From Sandaracinaceae bacterium (GTDB lineage Bacteria; Myxococcota_A; Polyangia; Polyangiales; Sandaracinaceae): a stretch of DNA of 64,000 bases. Below, piece by piece: positions 1 to 7,703 of this stretch (the stretch's first letter is position 1; the number at the start of each line of letters is the position of its first letter). The stretch is taken from assembly GCA_040218145.1 (NCBI GenBank), contig JAVJQK010000065.1:158799-222798 (forward strand), given 5' to 3'. Under the pieces are notes generated by a model. It saw only the letters and a program-made list of their open reading frames with translations, ran no database searches and had not been told where the DNA came from. The position numbers and the translations under genes are program-made.

Positions 1-1
1 G

Positions 2-976
2 ACGGTGAAGCTGCTCGACTTCGGCATCGCGCACATCGCCTCGGGCGACGAGACCGTGGACGACACGTTGACGCAGCAGGGCACGATGGTCGGCACGCTC
101 GGCTACATGGCGCCGGAGCAGGCGCTCGGGCAGGGCGTCGACGGGCGCAGCGACCTCTACGCGCTCGGCATCCTGCTCTGGGAGATGGTGCACGGGCAGC
201 CGATCTTCGACGAGTCGCTCTCGGCCAGCGCCTACCTCGATCTGCTCGTCCGCGAGCCGCGGCCCCCGGTCACGGCCGAGGCGCCGGAGGCGTTCGCCGA
301 GCTCGTCGCCCGACTCCTCGCCTTCGAGGCCCACGCCCGCCCCGCGAGCGCCGAGGTGGTGCGCGACGAGCTGCGCGCGCTGATCGCCCTCGCCCCCGAG
401 GAGGCCGTCGTGATCGACGCCGACACGGGCGCCGCGCCGCTCTCCGATCCGTCGCTCCAGATCGAAGCGGCCTCGGATCCCTCGCTCCGGATCGAGGTCG
501 AGCCCGCCCCGAAGAAGAGCGCGAGCCGGGCTGGCCTCGTCGCCCTCACGCTCCTCCTCGTGGCGGGCCTGGGCGCGTGGATCTACTGGCAGCGCGCGCA
601 GGCGCCGTCCGAGTCGGTGGGCGCCGCGGGCCCCATCGCGCCCGGGCCCACCTCGGCGCCGACGCCCGATCCGATCGAGGCCGCCCTCGAGGTCCTGCTC
701 TCTCCCGACGCCGACCGGGACGCGCGGCGGGAGGCGGCCACCGCCATCCTCGCCTTCGAGCCCGCCGAAGAGGTCACAGGGCTCGCGCGCGCCCTCGCGG
801 AGCTGGAGGGCACGGTCGACTGCCCCGAGCGGCGCGCCCTGGTGCTGTCCGTCGGCCGCCTCGGCGACCCGCGCGCGCTGCCAGTCCTCGACCGCCATCG
901 ACGACGACGATGCGGCCGCCGGCTCGACCGCGTCGTCGACCGCGCGCGGCGGCTGCTGGAGCGCGCCCAGGAGTGA
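2..976 (+). CDS. Ser/Thr protein kinase, C-terminal part (5' end outside window)
   Basis: The reading frame is already open at the window edge and begins inside the kinase activation segment (TVKLLDFGIAH, the DFG motif), so the N-terminal lobe and HRD loop are missing. The remaining kinase domain shows GTLGYMAPEQ (APE motif) and DGRSDLYALG (conserved Asp of subdomain IX). A linker rich in Pro and Ser follows, then one TM helix (LVALTLLLVAGLGAWIYW) and a short extracytoplasmic region with HEAT-like helical character. This is the usual layout of a myxobacterial membrane-anchored eukaryotic-like kinase. It converges on the pigment cluster with a 6-bp gap. The substrate is unknown. Confidence 0.93.
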   Translation, partial: TVKLLDFGIAHIASGDETVDDTLTQQGTMVGTLGYMAPEQALGQGVDGRSDLYALGILLWEMVHGQPIFDESLSASAYLDLLVREPRPPVTAEAPEAFAELVARLLAFEAHARPASAEVVRDELRALIALAPEEAVVIDADTGAAPLSDPSLQIEAASDPSLRIEVEPAPKKSASRAGLVALTLLLVAGLGAWIYWQRAQAPSESVGAAGPIAPGPTSAPTPDPIEAALEVLLSPDADRDARREAATAILAFEPAEEVTGLARALAELEGTVDCPERRALVLSVGRLGDPRALPVLDRHRRRRCGRRLDRVVDRARRLLERAQE

Positions 977-982
977 AGGGCG

Positions 983-1597
983 TCACTCCACGCGGAAGAT
1001 GCGGCGCGCCTCGGCGGGCGTGAAGCGACGGTTCGTGTTCACCGCGCTGAAAGTCGTGCGGGTCTCGTCGCCGCTGACCTCGACCATGCGCATCTCGTGA
1101 ATCGTCACGCCGTCGCCGCGCATGGTGATCTCGCGCAGGAAGCGCCGCAGCGCCTCGTCGCGCGGGACGAGCCGAAGCTCCCACGCCTCGCCTTCCCCCG
1201 GCGTCAGGGTGGCGCGGTAGTAGCGCTCGAGCGAGGCGCGGTCGCCCGCGAGCACGGCGCGGAAGCTGTCGACGAAGCCCCTCAGGACGGGGTTGTCGCC
1301 GATCTCGATCTCCTCGACGCGCTCCCCCTGGCGCATGCGGAGCCGGCCTTCGGCGATGAGCGCCGCGCTCGCCTCGGGCGCGGTCACGCGCCGCATGACC
1401 CGATCCTCGGAGAACCAGATCTGGCCTTCGCTGCGCACGGGCACGGCCAGCAGGGCCACCCGCTTCTCCTCGACGAAGCGCGCCTCGAGGCCGGGCAACG
1501 CGGCGAAGCGCGCCAGCAGCGACTCGAGCGTGGGCGCCTGGGCGGAGGCGACGCTGGGCGTGAGGGCGACGATCAACAGGCAGAGGGCGCGGGTCAC
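983..1597 (-). CDS. LolA-like outer-membrane lipoprotein carrier protein
   Basis: A protein of 204 aa with an N-terminal signal peptide (hydrophobic stretch to about residue 22, ending ASAQA). The body resembles the LolA/LolB fold family: a LARFAALPGLEARFVEEKRV start, repeated beta-strands, and an FSAVNTNRRF C-terminal strand. The GTG start overlaps the thioesterase stop by 4 nt, so it is the last gene of the polyene operon. In aryl polyene clusters, LolA-like proteins are thought to escort the lipidated polyene towards the outer membrane. In those clusters an MMPL exporter usually accompanies it, but here the operon ends at this gene. Confidence 0.82.
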   Translation of the reverse strand: MTRALCLLIVALTPSVASAQAPTLESLLARFAALPGLEARFVEEKRVALLAVPVRSEGQIWFSEDRVMRRVTAPEASAALIAEGRLRMRQGERVEEIEIGDNPVLRGFVDSFRAVLAGDRASLERYYRATLTPGEGEAWELRLVPRDEALRRFLREITMRGDGVTIHEMRMVEVSGDETRTTFSAVNTNRRFTPAEARRIFRVE

Positions 1598-2043
1598 GGG
1601 CGCTCCGACGCGGCGGGGGTCTCTCGGATTCTCTGCCGGATCACCTTCGGCGTCTCGAGCAGCAGGTTGCCCTCGGCGTCGGTGAACGCCAGCTCCGTGC
1701 GGGCCCGGGCGGCGCGCTGGTCCTTCGTCACGTTCCAGACCTCGTAGGCGACGTGCAGGCGGTGCTCGGTGTCGAGGAACCAGGCCTTCACGCGATAGCG
1801 GTCGCCGTAGGTGAGCGCCGCCACGTGCCGACACTCGCCGTGGGTGACCACGAGCCGGAAGCCGAGGTCGAGCAGATCGATGCCGTCGATCCGATGGCGC
1901 CGGAGGAGCTTGGTGCGCGCGACCTCGAAGTACTTGTAGTAGTGGCCGTGCCAGACGATGTGGAGCGGGTCCACGTCGTGGAACGGGACCTCGCCGTCGA
2001 CGGTGGCGGCGTCGGCCGGCGGCTTCTTGCGGGAGAGGCTCAC
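1594..2043 (-). CDS. Hotdog-fold acyl thioesterase (4HBT type)
   Basis: A 149-aa single hotdog domain. The FHDVDPLHIVWHGHYYKYFE segment matches the 4-hydroxybenzoyl-CoA thioesterase signature, including the catalytic-type Asp in DVDP and the WHGHYYKYFE helix. It has a GTG start whose first bases overlap the stop of the ammonia-lyase gene by 4 nt, and its own stop overlaps the LolA start. In aryl polyene pathways a thioesterase of this type is found beside the acyltransferase and is thought to release or edit thioester-bound intermediates. The exact substrate cannot be read from the sequence. Confidence 0.88.
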   Translation of the reverse strand: MSLSRKKPPADAATVDGEVPFHDVDPLHIVWHGHYYKYFEVARTKLLRRHRIDGIDLLDLGFRLVVTHGECRHVAALTYGDRYRVKAWFLDTEHRLHVAYEVWNVTKDQRAARARTELAFTDAEGNLLLETPKVIRQRIRETPAASERP

Positions 2044-3617
2044 GCGTCGGCTCCGACCGGCAGCTCACCGCGGCGATAGCGCGCGAGCGTGTGCTCGATG
2101 TCCGTGTCCATGCGGCGGTCGGCGTCGTGCATCGGGACATGTTCGCGCACCGCGTCCCGCAGCGCGACGCTCCGCGCGTGGCATCGCTCCGCCCCGCGCA
2201 GATCCACCGCCTGACAGAGCGCGAGGAGATGGATGACCGCGACCGTCTCGGTCAGCTCGAGCACCCGGAGCGACTCGCGCGCGCTGATCGCGCCCATCGA
2301 GACCTTGTCCTGGTTGTGGCTCTCGGTGCTGCGCGAGAACACGCTCGCGGGCATGGTGAGCTTGAGCGCCTCGGCGGTGAGGGCCGACGCGCTGATCTCC
2401 ATCGCCTTGAAGCCGTGGTGCGTGGCGCGGTCCGGGCCCTGCCGGCCGACCAGGTTCGCCGGGAGGCCCTCGTTGGTCAGCGGGTTGTTGAGCAGCACGA
2501 GCTGGCGCTCCAGCAGATCCGAGAGGTTCGCGCACACGTTCTTCAGGGTGTCCGTCGCCAGGCAGGCGTGGCCGCCGTAGAAGTTGCCGCCGTGCAGCGC
2601 CTCGCCCGCGTCCGCGTCGATCAGCGGGTTGTCGTTGACGCCGTTCAGCTCGGTCTCGAGCAGCTGGCGCGTGAAGGGCAGCGCGTCGAGCAGGACGCCG
2701 ATCACGTGCGGCGCGCAGCGGATGGAGTAGCGGTCCTGGATGCGCGCGGAGCGGGTGGTCTCCTTGCTCGCCCCGCCATTGACCCAGGCGTACCGCAGGC
2801 GCGGCGCCTCCTCGTCGCGCTCGAGGATGCCCTCGCGGATCCACGTCGCCGCCTGGCGCTGGCCGGGGTGCGGCTTGAGCGCGAAGATCCGGTCGTCGAA
2901 GTGCCCCGGCAGCCCGTAGAGCACGTCGGAGGTCATGGCCGTGAGCGTCGCGGCGAGCCGCCCGAGGCGCGCGGCGCGGTCGAACGCGAGGCAGCCCAGC
3001 GCGCTCATCACGCTGGTGCCGTTCATCAACGCCAGGCTCTCCTTCGGCTGGAGCGTCAGGGGCGCGAGCCCGGCCTCCTTCAGCGCGTCGGAGGCGGACA
3101 CGACCTCGCCGTCGCGCCAGCACTCGCGCTCTCCCACCAAGAGCGCCGCGACATAGCTCAGCGGCGTCAGGTCTCCGCTCGCGCCGACCGATCCCTCCTC
3201 CGGGATGCACGGCAGGATGCGGCGCTCGAGCAGGACGCAGAGCCGCTCGAGCACCTCGAGCCGGACGCCCGAGTAGCCGCGCGCGAGGGGCGCGACCCGG
3301 GCCGCGATCACCGCCGCCGCCTCCGTCTCCCCGAGCAGACGGCCGGTTCCGCAGCCGTGGTAGCGCAGCAGGTTGAGCGGCATCGCGCGCGCGATCTCGG
3401 GAGAGACCCGAAACTCCGCGGAGGCGCCGAAGCCGGTGGTGATCCCGTAGACGGCCCGGCCGCTCGCGAGGCTCTCCTCGATGAAGCGCACCGACGCCTC
3501 GATCCGCGCGCGGGTCTCGGCGTCCTCGGTGATCCGCGGCCGCGCGACGCCCCGCGCCAGACGCACGACGTCCTCGATGGTGAGCGGCTCGCTGCCGATG
3601 AAGACGGCCTCAGTCAT
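2040..3617 (-). CDS. Aromatic amino acid ammonia-lyase (HAL/TAL/PAL family)
   Basis: A 525-aa protein, the usual length for bacterial HAL/TAL. It carries the ASG triad at about 146-148 (SVGASGDLTPLSY) that self-cyclises to the MIO electrophile, the catalytic Tyr in YGITTGFG (about 57), and the NGTSVM and GNFYGG motifs. At the substrate-selectivity loop it reads LLRYHGCG (Tyr86-His87), where histidine lyases typically have Ser-His and many tyrosine lyases His-Leu. In polyene and flexirubin clusters this enzyme supplies the aryl starter acid (cinnamate or coumarate type) by deaminating Phe or Tyr, so an aromatic substrate is more likely than histidine catabolism. No other hut genes are nearby. 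Confidence 0.92.
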   Translation of the reverse strand: MTEAVFIGSEPLTIEDVVRLARGVARPRITEDAETRARIEASVRFIEESLASGRAVYGITTGFGASAEFRVSPEIARAMPLNLLRYHGCGTGRLLGETEAAAVIAARVAPLARGYSGVRLEVLERLCVLLERRILPCIPEEGSVGASGDLTPLSYVAALLVGERECWRDGEVVSASDALKEAGLAPLTLQPKESLALMNGTSVMSALGCLAFDRAARLGRLAATLTAMTSDVLYGLPGHFDDRIFALKPHPGQRQAATWIREGILERDEEAPRLRYAWVNGGASKETTRSARIQDRYSIRCAPHVIGVLLDALPFTRQLLETELNGVNDNPLIDADAGEALHGGNFYGGHACLATDTLKNVCANLSDLLERQLVLLNNPLTNEGLPANLVGRQGPDRATHHGFKAMEISASALTAEALKLTMPASVFSRSTESHNQDKVSMGAISARESLRVLELTETVAVIHLLALCQAVDLRGAERCHARSVALRDAVREHVPMHDADRRMDTDIEHTLARYRRGELPVGADA

Positions 3618-4503
3618 GGCGCCAGAAGTCGTAGAAGTTGAACCAGTTGTCCGGGGCCGAGCGCGCGATCGCCTCGAGGCGCGAGGCGTAGCGCTGCACG
3701 TGCTCCTGAAGCGCTTCCTGCCGTCGCTTCCGGGGCAGCTCGATCACGTCGGCGAACGGCTCGCAATGAAGCTCGTATAGGTCTGGATCCCGGTAGAGGC
3801 CATACGTCAGGTAGACGGGACACTTCAGCGTGGACGCCAGGATGAACGGCCCCGTCGGGAAGCGCGCCGGCGCGCCGAAGAACTCGACCGTCACCGCCCG
3901 GTCGTCCGAGCCCACGCGATCGGCGAGGATCGCGACGATCCCCCCGTCCTCCACCAGCTCCTTGATGCGCAGCATGAAGTCCACGCCCTGGCCCATCTGG
4001 AGGAGCTTCGCGTGGCCCTCGGGATCGATCTCCTCGAGCACCGCGTTGATGCGCGCGGCGTGCTTCGTGTAGACGACCGCGTGCAGCGGCAGCGCCTCCT
4101 CGGTGCCCTGCGCGCGCATCGCGTACATGCTGCCGACGTGCGCGCCGAGGAGGATGGCGCCGATCTTCTCGTCTCGGAGCTTGGCCAGGTGCTCCGACCC
4201 ATCGCGAGTGATGCGGAAGGGGGAGAGCTTGCCGCTCATGAAGAAGAGCGAGTCGAGGGTGACCTGCGCGAAGCGGAGGATCTGTCGGTACACCCGGCCG
4301 AACCCGACGGGCTCGCCCGCGCGCTCGAGGAAGGCGCGCGTGCCCTCCCGCGCGGCGCCGGCGAAGAGCGTGTAATAGAACGCCAGGATCCGGACGAAGA
4401 GCCGCGCCGGCGCGCGCCCGAAGGCGGTGGCGAGCCACAGGACGAAGCGCACGCCGAGGACGGATCCGCGCTCGGCCGCGGTGCGCCAGCTCTGGTCGCT
4501 CAC
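3610..4503 (-). CDS. LpxL/HtrB-like lysophospholipid acyltransferase (LPLAT)
   Basis: A 297-aa protein with a hydrophobic N-terminal anchor (about residues 15-50) followed by an LPLAT domain like lipid A lauroyl acyltransferases and the acyltransferases of aryl polyene clusters. The GTG start at 4503 overlaps the glycosyltransferase stop by 4 nt, and its own stop lies 8 nt inside the ammonia-lyase gene. Its role is probably transfer of an acyl chain during assembly of the polyene-lipid anchor at the inner membrane. The family motif HX4(D/E) appears as AHVGSMY (His122...Tyr127), so the expected acidic residue is a Tyr. Activity is therefore less certain than the fold. Confidence 0.87.
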   Translation of the reverse strand: MSDQSWRTAAERGSVLGVRFVLWLATAFGRAPARLFVRILAFYYTLFAGAAREGTRAFLERAGEPVGFGRVYRQILRFAQVTLDSLFFMSGKLSPFRITRDGSEHLAKLRDEKIGAILLGAHVGSMYAMRAQGTEEALPLHAVVYTKHAARINAVLEEIDPEGHAKLLQMGQGVDFMLRIKELVEDGGIVAILADRVGSDDRAVTVEFFGAPARFPTGPFILASTLKCPVYLTYGLYRDPDLYELHCEPFADVIELPRKRRQEALQEHVQRYASRLEAIARSAPDNWFNFYDFWRHD

Positions 4504-5282
4504 GCGCCGGGGTTCTCCGCCTCGAGCACGCGCCCGCCATACTTCTTGCCGAGCAGGCGCCCGAAGATCTTCTCCACGCAGAGGCGCGTGTGCATCCAGC
4601 TGATCAGCAGGTTGTCGAGGAAGACGTGGAAGTGGCTCACCCCGCCCTCCTCCTCGGTCACGTAGCGGACCTGGGTGGGCAGGTTGATCACGGGCACGCC
4701 GGCCCAGACGAGCCGGACCGCGATCTCCGGGTCGAAGTCCATCATGTCGCCCGGCACCCGGACCCGCGTGGCGTCCTCGAGCGGGTAGACCCGGAAGCCG
4801 CACATCGGATCACGGATCACCTCGCCGCCGGTCTCGAGGTTCACCCAGAAGATGGTGATGCGCCGACCGATCTGACGCGCGGTGGGCGCGCTCTCGTCGA
4901 AGACGGGCGCCCCGAGCACGAGCGCCTCGGGGTGCGCCTCGGCCGCCTGGAGGAAGCGCGGGATGTCGGAGAGCGTGTGCTGGCCGTCGGCGTCGACCTG
5001 GAGCGCGTGCGAGTACCCGAGCCGCAGCGCCTCCTCGAAGCCGCTCTTGACCGCCGCCCCCTTGCCGCCGTTCTGCGCGCGGTGGAAGACGTGCGCGAGC
5101 CCTTCGCGCGCGAGCGCCTCGCACGCCGCTCGCCCCTCGGGGCCGCTCCCGTCGTCCACGACCACCACCTCGGGCAGGTGCGCGCGCACCGCCTCGACCA
5201 CGCGCCGGATGGTGCGCGGGTTGTCGTAGGTGGGGATGAGCACGCACGGTCGGAACGCGGCGCGCGGCGCGAGCGCGGTCAT
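4500..5282 (-). CDS. Family 2 glycosyltransferase of the polyene cluster
   Basis: A 260-aa GT-A fold enzyme. CVLIPTYDNPRTIRRVV opens the nucleotide-sugar-binding domain, VVVVDDGSG gives the first acidic motif, and LQVDADGQHT is the DXD-like metal/sugar-nucleotide site. MCGFRVYP and a helical C-terminal region follow, with no clear membrane spans. It is embedded in the operon with 4-nt overlaps on both sides (ATGA at 5279-5282). COG0463-type transferases are standard in aryl polyene clusters, where they probably add a sugar to the lipid anchor. Donor and acceptor are unknown. Confidence 0.92.
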   Translation of the reverse strand: MTALAPRAAFRPCVLIPTYDNPRTIRRVVEAVRAHLPEVVVVDDGSGPEGRAACEALAREGLAHVFHRAQNGGKGAAVKSGFEEALRLGYSHALQVDADGQHTLSDIPRFLQAAEAHPEALVLGAPVFDESAPTARQIGRRITIFWVNLETGGEVIRDPMCGFRVYPLEDATRVRVPGDMMDFDPEIAVRLVWAGVPVINLPTQVRYVTEEEGGVSHFHVFLDNLLISWMHTRLCVEKIFGRLLGKKYGGRVLEAENPGA

Positions 5283-6625
5283 CGGGCGCTCCGCGTGAAG
5301 AGGGCCTCGAGCGCGGCGCGCGGCAGCTTGCCCGTCTCCGTGCGGGGCAGCGCGTCGAGGAGCTTGATCCGCCGCGGCATGGCGACGGGCGCGAGCCAGC
5401 TCCGCAGCCCGGCGCGGATCGTCTTCGCGTCCAGCTCCGGCGCGACCACCGCGAGACAGATCTCGTGGCCTCGCGCCCCGCCGACGTCGCGCGCGATCAC
5501 CCCCGCGTCGCGCACGCCGTCGATGGCGAGCACGCGGCGCTCGATCTCCGCGAGCGAGACGCGCACGCCGCCGATCTTGATCACCCCGTCGGCGCGCCCG
5601 AGGTGCGCGAAGGTCCCGTCGTCGTGCACCTCGATCCGGTCCGCCGCCTCGAAGGGGCGCGGCGTGTCGGGGTGCAGGAAGGGAGAGTCGAGCAGCATGT
5701 GCTGGGACGCGCTGGCCTGGACCGCGACGCCCGGCAGCGGCGTCCACGGCCCCTCGCCGCCCGTCTCGCGCCACGCGATGCCGCCGGTCTCGCTCGAGCC
5801 GAAGATCTCGGTCACCCGCCAGCCGAAGCGCCGCTCGACCTGCTGCGCGACCTTCGGAGACAGGGGCGCGCCGCTCGAGAACACGCGCTCGACCCCGGGC
5901 AGCTCGCCCTCCCCCGCCACCGTGAGCCCGCGGAGCTGCGCCGGCACGGTCACGAGGATCTCCGCGCCCCCCTCGAGCACCGCGCCGACCTCGGCCGCGT
6001 GGAGCGGGCTGAACCGGAAGTACGAGCCGCCGCTGACCAGCGGGACGAGCACGCCGAAGAGCAGACCGTAGATGTGGTGGGCCGGCACCATCGGCAGCAC
6101 GCGCGCGCCGTGGGTCCCGAAGCGCTCCGCGAGCACGCGCGCCTCGCCGAGGAGCTGGCCCGCGGTCTTGGGACACGCGACGTGGTGACCCGTGCTCCCC
6201 GAGGTGTAGACCGTGGCCAGGCGGCGCTCCGACGGGAACGGGCCGAGCGCCGCGAAGGGCATCTTGCCGAGCTTGGTGCGCGCGGCGGTGACCACCGCGG
6301 CGTCCCGCACGTCGATGCCCTTGTCGATGTCGTCGACGTCGTGCACCACCGTGTGCACGCCGGGGCGCTGGCGCAGCGCGCGGATGGTCTCGCGCTGCGG
6401 GTTGGGCGGGAGCGCGACCGAGTAGCCGCGCTGCCACGCCGCGAGCAGCGCCACCGCGAAGCGATGCCGGTCGCGACAGATGACGACGACCTCCGCGTCG
6501 CCCTCCGCCGGCGGCAAGAGCTCCGCGAAGCCGGCCACGTGCGCGACCAGCTCCTCCGCCGTGGTGACCCGCCCGCGGGCCCAGGCCACGGGCGAGTCGG
6601 GGCCGTGCGCGCCGAGCAGGGTCAC
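5279..6625 (-). CDS. AMP-dependent acyl/aryl-CoA synthetase-like ligase
   Basis: A 448-aa ANL-superfamily enzyme. The P-loop is YTSGSTG, the A5-type motif is EIFGSSETGG, the hinge and C-terminal motif are RADGVIKIGGVRVS, and the final catalytic Lys lies in PRTETGKLPR. The GTG start at 6625 overlaps the upstream membrane-protein stop by 4 nt. It probably adenylates the aryl acid made by the ammonia-lyase and loads it onto the cluster ACP. Some homologues in aryl polyene clusters carry a fused hotdog dehydratase. This one does not: it ends straight after the AMP-ligase fold. Confidence 0.92.
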   Translation of the reverse strand: MTLLGAHGPDSPVAWARGRVTTAEELVAHVAGFAELLPPAEGDAEVVVICRDRHRFAVALLAAWQRGYSVALPPNPQRETIRALRQRPGVHTVVHDVDDIDKGIDVRDAAVVTAARTKLGKMPFAALGPFPSERRLATVYTSGSTGHHVACPKTAGQLLGEARVLAERFGTHGARVLPMVPAHHIYGLLFGVLVPLVSGGSYFRFSPLHAAEVGAVLEGGAEILVTVPAQLRGLTVAGEGELPGVERVFSSGAPLSPKVAQQVERRFGWRVTEIFGSSETGGIAWRETGGEGPWTPLPGVAVQASASQHMLLDSPFLHPDTPRPFEAADRIEVHDDGTFAHLGRADGVIKIGGVRVSLAEIERRVLAIDGVRDAGVIARDVGGARGHEICLAVVAPELDAKTIRAGLRSWLAPVAMPRRIKLLDALPRTETGKLPRAALEALFTRSAR

Positions 6626-7251
6626 GCACCCTCCCGCGGCGGGAACAGCCGGGCGAGGAGCCGGTCGTGCAGGCCCTCCCCGTACTTCCGGAAACGGAAC
6701 TGTCGGAGCACGTACTCGCCCGCGAACATCGCGCCCATGAGCCCGTAGGCGACTCCGCCGTTGTAGGCGGCCCACCAGAACCGGCTCGCGAAGAGCGCGA
6801 GGAGCGCGGCACAGAGCCCGTTGAGGAAGAAGAAGAAGATCCACGCCCACGTGACCTGCCGGCAGTGAGCGCGCTGCGCCTCGCTCAGCTCCGGCTCCTG
6901 CATCCGGGCGAAGCGCTCGATCATCGGCACGCCGCGCAGCGAGCCGGCGAAGGTGACGAGGAGCACGGCGTTGATGAGCACGGGCATCGCGAGCACGAAG
7001 CGCGCGTCGTCCGTGAGCACGCCGAGCCCGACCACGAGGGCCACGGCGATCGGCACGCGCAGGACCGCGAGCACGTCCTCTCGGCGCGCCTTGCGGAAGC
7101 GATAGAGCGCGGTGGGCACGAGCAAGGCGAGGATCCAGAGGCCGACGGTTCGCGCGCTGAAGTGGGTCAGCCCGAACCAGATCGCGAGGGGATAGAGCAT
7201 GACGAGCGTGGTGGTGACCACCCCCACCACGACCCTGAGCCCTCTTCCCAT
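6622..7251 (-). CDS. COG4648-type integral membrane protein
   Basis: A 209-aa protein with about five hydrophobic segments (roughly 8-30, 34-48, 65-82, 85-105, 130-155). A charged C-terminus (RQFRFRKYGEGLHDRLL) probably faces the cytoplasm. It matches the uncharacterised membrane proteins (COG4648) that recur between the ACP and AMP-ligase genes in aryl polyene and xanthomonadin clusters. The biochemical role is unknown. Its placement suggests a scaffold or a step in handing the product to the membrane. It starts with ATG 15 nt after the ACP stop and overlaps the AMP-ligase start by 4 nt. Confidence 0.83.
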   Translation of the reverse strand: MGRGLRVVVGVVTTTLVMLYPLAIWFGLTHFSARTVGLWILALLVPTALYRFRKARREDVLAVLRVPIAVALVVGLGVLTDDARFVLAMPVLINAVLLVTFAGSLRGVPMIERFARMQEPELSEAQRAHCRQVTWAWIFFFFLNGLCAALLALFASRFWWAAYNGGVAYGLMGAMFAGEYVLRQFRFRKYGEGLHDRLLARLFPPREGA

Positions 7252-7266
7252 GGGGGATCCGAGGCG

Positions 7267-7524
7267 TCAGGCCGCGCGGTGCTGGCCCACGTACTCGGCG
7301 AGGGTCTTCACGTTCGCGAAGATCTGCTTGTTCGCCTCGTCGTCGGCCTTGATGCGCACGCCGTACTTCTTGTCGATCGCCATCGCCAGCTCGAGCGCGT
7401 CGATCGAGTCGAGCCCGAGGCCCTCCACGAACAGAGGCTCTTCGCTGTCGATCTCGGTCGCGCTCGTGTCTTCGAGCATCAGAGCGTCGACGATCAGCTC
7501 CTTGAGCTCCTCTTCCAGCTTCAT
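7267..7524 (-). CDS. Acyl carrier protein of the polyene cluster
   Basis: An 85-aa acidic four-helix carrier. The phosphopantetheine site is Ser40 in EGLGLDSIDALEL, a perfect ACP signature. ATG at 7524 is preferred to an in-frame GTG two codons upstream because a GAGG box lies 8 nt before the ATG. It is the only ACP in the cluster; characterised aryl polyene clusters usually encode two. The 179-bp gap separating it from the flavoprotein gene is the largest inside the operon and may hold an extra promoter or processing site. Confidence 0.93.
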   Translation of the reverse strand: MKLEEELKELIVDALMLEDTSATEIDSEEPLFVEGLGLDSIDALELAMAIDKKYGVRIKADDEANKQIFANVKTLAEYVGQHRAA

Positions 7525-7635
7525 TCTCACTACCTCGTCATCGGATCGGCCCGGGATCGGTCCCAATACAGACTTCGTTCCACTTGGCGCTTGCGGCCAC
7601 TTCCGGCTTTCGGGGGGCGACCCGTGACCGGCCGT

Positions 7636-7652
7636 CCACAGTCGCGCTGTGG
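7636..7652. promoter_or_regulatory. Small inverted repeat in the gap upstream of the ACP gene
   Basis: Arms CCACAG and CTGTGG flank a 5-nt loop inside the 7525-7703 gap. It could be an RNA hairpin modulating expression within the operon or a protein-binding palindrome. There is no T-tract. The assignment is tentative. Confidence 0.25.
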
Positions 7653-7703
7653 CCGACACCGGCGCGGGATTGTTCCACGAACCGGCGGAACGGCAAGTCG
7701 CCC

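Noticed and set aside
4500..6812. Long minus-strand reading that extends the glycosyltransferase frame upstream through the AMP-ligase gene
   Set aside because: The upstream part is Arg/Ala-rich shadow translation of the AMP-ligase; the real GT2 start is the ATG at 5282 with a 4-nt overlap.
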